Assembly: GCA_021296255.1 (NCBI GenBank)
Contig: JAGWAU010000035.1
Coordinates: 92,881-156,880, forward strand
DNA length: 64,000 bases
Reading direction: 5' to 3'
Source: Alphaproteobacteria bacterium
Lineage (GTDB): Bacteria > Pseudomonadota > Alphaproteobacteria > UBA2966
A program made the position numbers and the translations under genes. The notes under the pieces were generated by a model. That model was not told the DNA's origin and searched no databases. It worked only from the letters and a program-made list of their open reading frames with translations. Below, in pieces: positions 59,120 through 64,000 of the stretch (its first letter is position 1; each line of letters begins with the position of its first letter).

Positions 59120-59326
59120 CTACTTCTTGTACCAGGGACAGTTCTCATGGCTGGTCTCGATGTTCGTGAAGTTCCCCTTCGAATTCGCGTACTCGATCCG
59201 CACGACCGAACCGTCAGGCGCACACACCGGATCGAACAGGCTATTGGCCGCCTGCCGATGTTCCCTGTCACCGTGTTGGCAGGCGCTCAATGCCATCACG
59301 ATCAGCAGACCCATCACAATTCTCAT
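59120..59326 (-). CDS. small putative lipoprotein
   Basis: With the ATG at 59324-59326 (GGGAG and AAGG just upstream) this is a 68-residue protein whose first 16 residues form a lipoprotein signal with lipobox LSAC (Cys16). The mature part contains two more cysteines (DPVCAPDG and HENCPWY) and a short beta-like region VVRIEYANSKGNFTNIET, so it may fold around a disulfide. I do not recognise the family. It lies upstream of the djlA-like gene on the same strand. Confidence 0.7.
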   Translation of the reverse strand: MRIVMGLLIVMALSACQHGDREHRQAANSLFDPVCAPDGSVVRIEYANSKGNFTNIETSHENCPWYKK

Positions 59327-59493
59327 CGCCTTACTCCCATCAAGGTAACGCCGCCTGGGCAAAATTCCTGCGCCATACTACCCCAGGGATATCCGCTTGC
59401 CACGTCTGTATGAGGCGGCGTTGACCGGCCGGAGGGCCATTCATAGGATCGGCAGCAGCCATCACACGGCTTCGGCGATGGGGAGAACACAAG

Positions 59494-60252
59494 ATGCAAC
59501 TCGACGGCAAGGTCGCCATCATCACGGGCGCCGCACGTGGCATTGGCCAAGCCTATGCGCAGCGGTTCGCCGCGGAAGGGGCTTCCGTGGTCGTGGGCGA
59601 TATCCGCGACACCTCGGAAACCGTGGATCTCGTCAAGGAAGCCGGAGGCAAGATCGTCGGCACCCCGCACGACGTGACGGACATGGCAAGCTGCAATGCG
59701 ATTGTCGAGCTTGCCGTCAAGGAATTCGGAAAGCTCGACGTCCTTGTAAACAATGCTGCCCTGTATGGCGACATCGTCACCGGCAGGTTTGAAAACCTCG
59801 GAGAGGATCAATGGGATCGCGTCATGAACGTCAACGTCAAGGGCGTCTGGCAGTGCTGCAAGGCCGCCGTCGGTCCGATGCGCGAGGCGGGAGGGGGCAG
59901 CATGATCAATATCTCGACGCTCGCGTTCATTTACGGCACGCCCTACGCCATCGATTACGCGGCGTCCAAGGGCGCCGTGATCGGCATTACGCGGGTCATC
60001 GCCCGCGAGTTGGGCCGCGACTGGATCCGCGTCAACGCGGTGGCGCCATCCGCCGTGCTCACCGAAGCGACCGAGAGCTTTTTTGGTGACAAGGCGGAGC
60101 GGGCCAAGGAGGTCATCGCAAAATCCCAGACGCTGCAGCGAAATCTCGAGCCCGACGATCTCACGGGCACCGTCGTCTGGCTGGCGAGCGATGACTCCAA
60201 GTTCGTCACGGGCCAGACCATCATGGTCGACGGCGGTACGGTGTTCCTGTAG
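59494..60252 (+). CDS. short-chain dehydrogenase/reductase
   Basis: This is a classical 252-residue SDR oxidoreductase. The cofactor motif TGAARGIG is at 11-18, with Asp36 in VVGDIRD suggesting NAD preference. NNAALYG lies at 87-93, and the catalytic residues Ser141, Tyr155 and Lys159 fall in NISTLAF and YAASKGA. The C-terminal VTGQTIMVDGGTVFL is typical. Relatives are often labelled 3-oxoacyl-ACP reductase or glucose dehydrogenase; the substrate is not determinable. It stands alone on the plus strand between the lipoprotein gene and a gene remnant. Confidence 0.92.
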   Translation: MQLDGKVAIITGAARGIGQAYAQRFAAEGASVVVGDIRDTSETVDLVKEAGGKIVGTPHDVTDMASCNAIVELAVKEFGKLDVLVNNAALYGDIVTGRFENLGEDQWDRVMNVNVKGVWQCCKAAVGPMREAGGGSMINISTLAFIYGTPYAIDYAASKGAVIGITRVIARELGRDWIRVNAVAPSAVLTEATESFFGDKAERAKEVIAKSQTLQRNLEPDDLTGTVVWLASDDSKFVTGQTIMVDGGTVFL

Positions 60253-60389
60253 CCGTACCGATACGCGGACGCCGCCCTCCAAGACATCCACGACATGCTG
60301 CGTTTGAAGTCCGGCGCGCCGATTCCGGCCGCCGTCGTCTCCTGCTACCGTCGTCTCCGGCCACCGCAAAGTCCTGCCCTACGGCATGA

Positions 60390-60581
60390 CTGAGGCGCGA
60401 GTCCGGCAAATGCGTCCGTACCTGGGTCGAGCGTGTCGACGGTACTACCTTGGACCTCCACTCGCGCGATGAGATCGGGATGACGCCGGGCGATGTCTTC
60501 GTGATCCAGCCTCCCTCGGGCGGCGTCTACGGACTGCCGCAGACGAGTCGGGAAACGGCGGTGTGTCCGGCCGACACATAG
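60390..60581 (+). pseudogene. possible C-terminal remnant of a hydantoinase B/oxoprolinase-type gene
   Basis: A 63-codon open stretch, closed upstream by TGA at 60387-60389, encodes a segment containing KCVRTWVERVDGTTLDL, EIGMTPGDVFVIQPPSGG and VYGLPQTSRET. The pattern of a GDV strand followed by a (P)GGGxYG loop resembles the extreme C-terminus of HyuB-type proteins. There is no start codon with a ribosome site and the rest of the gene is absent, so it is at most a fragment. The region from 60253 to 60389 shows nothing else I can identify. Confidence 0.4.
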
Positions 60582-60632
60582 GCGGCATCTGTACCCCCGG
60601 CCAGGTGCTGGAGGGCCAATTCGAACGCGGAG

Positions 60633-60959
60633 TCAGGCGAACTGGTCGACCTTTGCCGCCATGATGAAATCGTTCTCGTGCAGTCCCTTGATCTTGTGAG
60701 TGTAGAAGATCACCTTGGCGTAGCCCCAGCCGAACGTGATGTCGGGGTGGTGCCCTTCTTCCTCCGCCAAATCGCCGACCTTGTTGACGAATGCCTGAGC
60801 CTTCGCGAAATCGTCGAACGGGAACCGCCGTTCGATCCACACTCCGTCGTCGGACAAAGTCCACTCGGGAACTTCCTCGAGAAACTGTTCCGACTCGACA
60901 CGGGTCAACGGAGGAATGCCTCCCTGGCACGGCACACAAGTCTTCGCTGTTAACGACAT
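60633..60959 (-). CDS. phhB: 4a-hydroxytetrahydrobiopterin dehydratase (pterin-4-alpha-carbinolamine dehydratase)
   Basis: This 108-residue protein belongs to the PCD/DCoH family, which dehydrates 4a-hydroxytetrahydrobiopterin and so regenerates cofactor for aromatic amino acid hydroxylases. The signature EEEGHHPDITFGWGYAKVIFYTHKI contains the active-site histidines, followed by GLHENDFIMAAKVDQF. The ATG at 60957-60959 has GGAG ten bases upstream. No phenylalanine hydroxylase gene is in the window. In bacteria without pterin-dependent hydroxylases, PCD homologues may serve molybdopterin metabolism. Confidence 0.93.
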   Translation of the reverse strand: MSLTAKTCVPCQGGIPPLTRVESEQFLEEVPEWTLSDDGVWIERRFPFDDFAKAQAFVNKVGDLAEEEGHHPDITFGWGYAKVIFYTHKIKGLHENDFIMAAKVDQFA

Positions 60960-61146
60960 TGATCTGGCTCTCCACATCGACTCAACGGGTTGCTCGATCC
61001 GACTCTACACACAGGCGGGTGATGATCCAACGACCGGCCACGTGTGAGGCGGGCGACCCCTACCGACCAGCACCGGGAGGTCGCGACGCCGTCCGCCCTG
61101 GTCACGGGTTCGAATCTCTCGGCCTCGGAGCGGTTTCCAATCCACG

Positions 61147-61386
61147 AAGGTGCCGAGCCTCCCGCCGGATACCGACGCCGGAAAGACCTCATACAATCCG
61201 TTCGACCTGACGAAGGTCTGACCGCATGCCGATTATCCGTTGATCGAAGTAGGTGGACCGGAACTGAACCGGAACCCGGACAACTATTTCGCGGAGGCCA
61301 TGCAGGGTGTCCCGGAAGAGATCATCCGCCGACAATTCCTGCATTTCCATCGCGTGGACCCGCAATGTGCACGAAGCGTCCCGCAT
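61147..61386 (+). pseudogene. catalase remnant
   Basis: In one frame the sequence reads LPPDTDAGKTSYNPFDLTKV, a TGA at 61219-61221 where catalases have Trp, then [11 protein letters not shown] and [14 protein letters not shown]. This is the conserved catalase block around [20 protein letters not shown]. After about 37 codons it jumps to [19 protein letters not shown], which resembles the far C-terminal region of monofunctional catalases, so a large internal piece is missing. The 5' part of the gene is also absent. It is non-functional and lies between phhB and metH. Confidence 0.75.
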
Positions 61387-61514
61387 ACCCCCTACATCCT
61401 GCCCAAATCCCACGCGTTGGATGATAATGCGGCCGACGGGCTGACAGGGGCTTGTCCGCCACCAAACCCGGAGGTCGCAGGACTTCTGGGCCGCCAGGCC
61501 GTGCTGCGGCCTCT

Positions 61515-61545
61515 ATGGCGGTTCAGGTTGGACTTGAACCGCCAT
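61515..61545 (-). terminator. 11-bp perfect hairpin spanning the metH stop codon
   Basis: ATGGCGGTTCA (61515-61525) and TGAACCGCCAT (61535-61545) are perfect inverted copies with a nine-base loop, and the metH stop codon (61523-61525) lies in one arm. There is no T-tract. It could protect the metH mRNA 3' end or help terminate it. Confidence 0.35.
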
Positions 61546-64000
61546 GGGGCTCATACCCCAGGTTCGGCGCGAGCCAGCGCTCCGCCTGCTGGAGCGAGAC
61601 GCCCTTGCGCGTAGCGTAATCCTCGACCTGGTCGCGGCCAATCTTGCCCACACCGAAGTAGCGCGACCGAGGGTGCGCGAAGTAGAATCCGGAAACCGCC
61701 GCAGCGGGCAGCATGGCGAAGCCCTCGGTCAGCATGATGCCCGCATTGTCCGGCGCACCGAGAAGATCGAACAGGAGAAGCTTTTCGCTGTGGTCCGGAC
61801 AGGCCGGGTATCCCGGTGCTGGTCGGATTCCCTGGTATTCCTCGCGAATCAGCGCTTCGTTGTCCAAGTCCTCGTCTGCCGCATAGCCCCAGAACTCCTT
61901 GCGCACGCGCTCGTGCATGTGCTCCGCGAACGCTTCGGCGAGTCGGTCCGCCAGCGCTTTCAACAGGATGCTGTTGTAGTCGTCGTGCGCGGCATCGAAC
62001 TCCGCGAGCTTCGTCTCGATCCCAATTCCCGCGGTTACGGCGAACCCGCCCAGGTAGTCGGCGGCACCCGTCTCTTTGGGCGCGACGAAATCGGCGAGAG
62101 AGAAGTTCGCCCGCGCCGTATTCTTGATCATCTGCTGGCGCAGGAAGTGAAAGCGCGTGCGCACCTCGCCGCGCGATTCGTCGGCATAGACCTCGATGTC
62201 GTCGCCCACGCTGTTTGCCGGGAAAAGCCCGATGACGCCGCGCGCCGTCAGCCACTGCTCCGCCACGATCCGTTCCAGCATCGTCTGTGCGTCATCATGG
62301 AGGTCTCGGGCTGCCTGCCCGACCTTCGGATCGTCGAGTATCCTCGGAAACGTGCCCGCGAGTTCCCAGGTGCGGAAGAAGGGCGTCCAGTCGATGCGAT
62401 TCACGAGATCGCCGAGATCGTACGGGTGGAACGCTTTCAGTCCCAGAAAGGACGGCTTCGCAGGTTCCGTGGACGCCCAATCAATGGGCGATCTGGCCTC
62501 GCGCGCGCCCTGCAGCGTGTGCTGGCGGCCATCCTGATCCCGGCCATGATATCCATCCCGAATGCGGTCGTATTCCTCTTCGATCCGCGCCACGAATTGA
62601 TCACGACGGGTATCGCTCACCAGGGCACCGGCGACTCCCACCGCCCGTGAGGCATCGACCACGTGAACGACCGGATTGTCGTAGTTGGGAGCGATCTTGA
62701 CGGCGGTGTGTACTTTGGAGGTCGTCGCGCCCCCGATGAGCAGCGGCACCGTGAAGCCCGCCCGCTTCATCTCCGCGGCCACGGTCTCCATCTCTCCGAG
62801 CGACGGCGTGATGAGGCCGGAGAGCCCGATCATGTTTGCGCCTTCCGCTTTCGCCGTCTCCAATATCTTGATGTAGGGAACCATGACGCCGAGATCGATG
62901 ACCTCGAAGTTGTTGCATTGAAGCACCACGCCGACGATGTTCTTGCCGATATCGTGCACGTCGCCCTTCACGGTGGCGGTCACGATCTTGCCTTTGGCCG
63001 AGGCCTTACCGCCGTTCTCCTTTTCCGCCTCAAGGAACGGGGTCAGGTGCGCCACGGCCTGTTTCATCACGCGAGCGCTTTTCACCACCTGTGGCAGGAA
63101 CATCTGTCCCGAACCGAACAAGTCACCGACGATGTTCATACCGTCCATCAAGGCTCCCTCGATGACGTCGAGGGGACGGTCCGCGTCGAGGCGCGCTTCC
63201 TCGGTGTCCTCGACGACGAAATCGCTGATCCCTGCGACCAGGGCGTGGGACAACCGCTCCTCGACCGAACCTTCCCGCCACGAGAGATCGGGACCCTGGC
63301 TCTTGCGCTGGCTCCGAACGTTGTCCGCCACCTCGAGCAGCCGTTCCATCGCGCCCGGCCGCCGGTTCAGTACTACGTCCTCGACACGCTCCCGGAGAAT
63401 TTCCGGAATGTCTGCGTAGACCGCGAGCTGGCCTGCGTTGACGATTCCCATATCCATGCCGGCTTCCAGCGCGTGGTACAGGAATACCGAGTGCATGGCC
63501 TCGCGAACGGCGTTGTTGCCCCGGAACGAGAAGGACATGTTGCTGACCCCGCCCGAGACCAGGGCGTGGGGCAGGGTCTTCTTGACGATGCGCGTGGCCT
63601 CTACGAAGTCGACCGAGAAGTTGTCGTGGTCCTCGATACCGGTGGCGATGGGGAAGATGTTGGGATCGAGAATAATGTCCCAAGGTGGGACTCCCACTTC
63701 TTCGGTGAGAATCCTGTAGGAACGCGTCAGGATCCCCACCATGCGTTCGCACGAGTCGGCCTGTCCCGTTTCGTCGAACGCCATCACGACGACGGCGGCG
63801 CCGTAGCGCAGGATTTTCCGGGCCTGCTCGACGAACGCCTGCTCCCCTTCCTTGAGGCTGATCGAGTTGACGATTCCCTTTCCCTGGATGTTCTTGAGAC
63901 CCGTTTCGATGACCGACCATTTCGAGGAGTCGATCATGACCGGGACCCGTGAAATATACGGCTCGGCGGCAACAAGGCGTAGGAAGGTCTCGACGGCGAC
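61523..64000 (-). CDS. metH: cobalamin-dependent methionine synthase, C-terminal part (runs off window)
   Basis: MetH transfers a methyl group from methyltetrahydrofolate to homocysteine through cobalamin. The visible 825 codons start inside the pterin-binding domain ([21 protein letters not shown]), then the cobalamin cap ([28 protein letters not shown]), the B12-binding domain with DVHDIGKN, and the AdoMet-dependent reactivation domain ending in [15 protein letters not shown] and [14 protein letters not shown]. The frame is open to the window edge, so the homocysteine domain, or the 5' part of a split metH, lies beyond 64000. All motifs seen are intact, so it is probably functional. Confidence 0.96.
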   Translation of the reverse strand, partial: VAVETFLRLVAAEPYISRVPVMIDSSKWSVIETGLKNIQGKGIVNSISLKEGEQAFVEQARKILRYGAAVVVMAFDETGQADSCERMVGILTRSYRILTEEVGVPPWDIILDPNIFPIATGIEDHDNFSVDFVEATRIVKKTLPHALVSGGVSNMSFSFRGNNAVREAMHSVFLYHALEAGMDMGIVNAGQLAVYADIPEILRERVEDVVLNRRPGAMERLLEVADNVRSQRKSQGPDLSWREGSVEERLSHALVAGISDFVVEDTEEARLDADRPLDVIEGALMDGMNIVGDLFGSGQMFLPQVVKSARVMKQAVAHLTPFLEAEKENGGKASAKGKIVTATVKGDVHDIGKNIVGVVLQCNNFEVIDLGVMVPYIKILETAKAEGANMIGLSGLITPSLGEMETVAAEMKRAGFTVPLLIGGATTSKVHTAVKIAPNYDNPVVHVVDASRAVGVAGALVSDTRRDQFVARIEEEYDRIRDGYHGRDQDGRQHTLQGAREARSPIDWASTEPAKPSFLGLKAFHPYDLGDLVNRIDWTPFFRTWELAGTFPRILDDPKVGQAARDLHDDAQTMLERIVAEQWLTARGVIGLFPANSVGDDIEVYADESRGEVRTRFHFLRQQMIKNTARANFSLADFVAPKETGAADYLGGFAVTAGIGIETKLAEFDAAHDDYNSILLKALADRLAEAFAEHMHERVRKEFWGYAADEDLDNEALIREEYQGIRPAPGYPACPDHSEKLLLFDLLGAPDNAGIMLTEGFAMLPAAAVSGFYFAHPRSRYFGVGKIGRDQVEDYATRKGVSLQQAERWLAPNLGYEPHGGSSPT

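Noticed and set aside
61101..61125. GGTTCGAATC resembling a tRNA T-loop
   Set aside because: The flanking bases do not form a five-pair T stem, and no acceptor stem, D arm or anticodon arm can be built around it on either strand.

Overview
The window is a GC-rich chromosomal segment from an alphaproteobacterium. Four things point there: a circularly permuted two-piece tmRNA gene, an alpha-type SspB adaptor, ThyX as the only thymidylate synthase seen, and a complete division/cell-wall (dcw) cluster in alphaproteobacterial order that runs on into lpxC, bamD, recN and ligA. A Rhodospirillales-like lineage is plausible, but the sequence does not fix the genus. Most of the window is housekeeping; accessory material is concentrated at about 13.4-18.1 kb, with scattered gene remnants elsewhere.

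Layout. 0-1.3 kb: tandem DUF924 paralogues. 1.3-4.7 kb: ilvB-ilvN-ilvC (branched-chain amino acid synthesis). 4.9-6.8 kb: divergent miaA and serB. 6.8-12.1 kb: degP-type protease, DUF2065 protein and hflC-hflK (membrane quality control), then divergent mrp. 12.2-13.1 kb: thyX. 13.4-17.0 kb: LysR regulator divergent from a solute-binding protein and a Rieske oxygenase, with a 51-bp symmetrical site between them. 17.05-18.11 kb: a 1061-bp insertion bounded by 22-bp perfect inverted repeats and an 8-bp direct repeat, carrying a transposase remnant and an intact NYN-domain gene. It ends two bases before the -35 box of the permuted ssrA gene. 18.66-21.0 kb: sspB, fumC, RHH protein. 21.0-25.6 kb: FAD-linked oxidase, thioesterase, pentapeptide-repeat protein and a broken ClC channel gene. 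25.7-31.8 kb: uvrD, prmA, two small ORFs and an aminopeptidase P homologue lacking its three active-site histidines.

31.9-56.6 kb: one minus-strand array, mraZ-rsmH-ftsL-ftsI-murE-murF-mraY-murD-ftsW-murG-murC-murB-ddl-ftsQ-ftsA-ftsZ-lpxC-bamD-recN-ligA, with many 4-bp start/stop overlaps. It is preceded by five TGGG boxes spaced exactly 10 bp apart over a candidate promoter, the expected MraZ operator. 57.0-57.4 kb: RNase P RNA. 57.5-64 kb: AmpD-type amidase, DjlA-like co-chaperone, small lipoprotein, short-chain dehydrogenase, pterin dehydratase, remnants of a hydantoinase-B-type gene and a catalase, and the 3' part of metH running off the window.

The observations most worth following are the NYN-carrying cassette abutting the ssrA promoter, the histidine-less aminopeptidase P, the five-box MraZ operator, the symmetrical LysR site and a G16 tract between convergent genes. 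All database comparisons implied here come from recalled family knowledge; no search was run.
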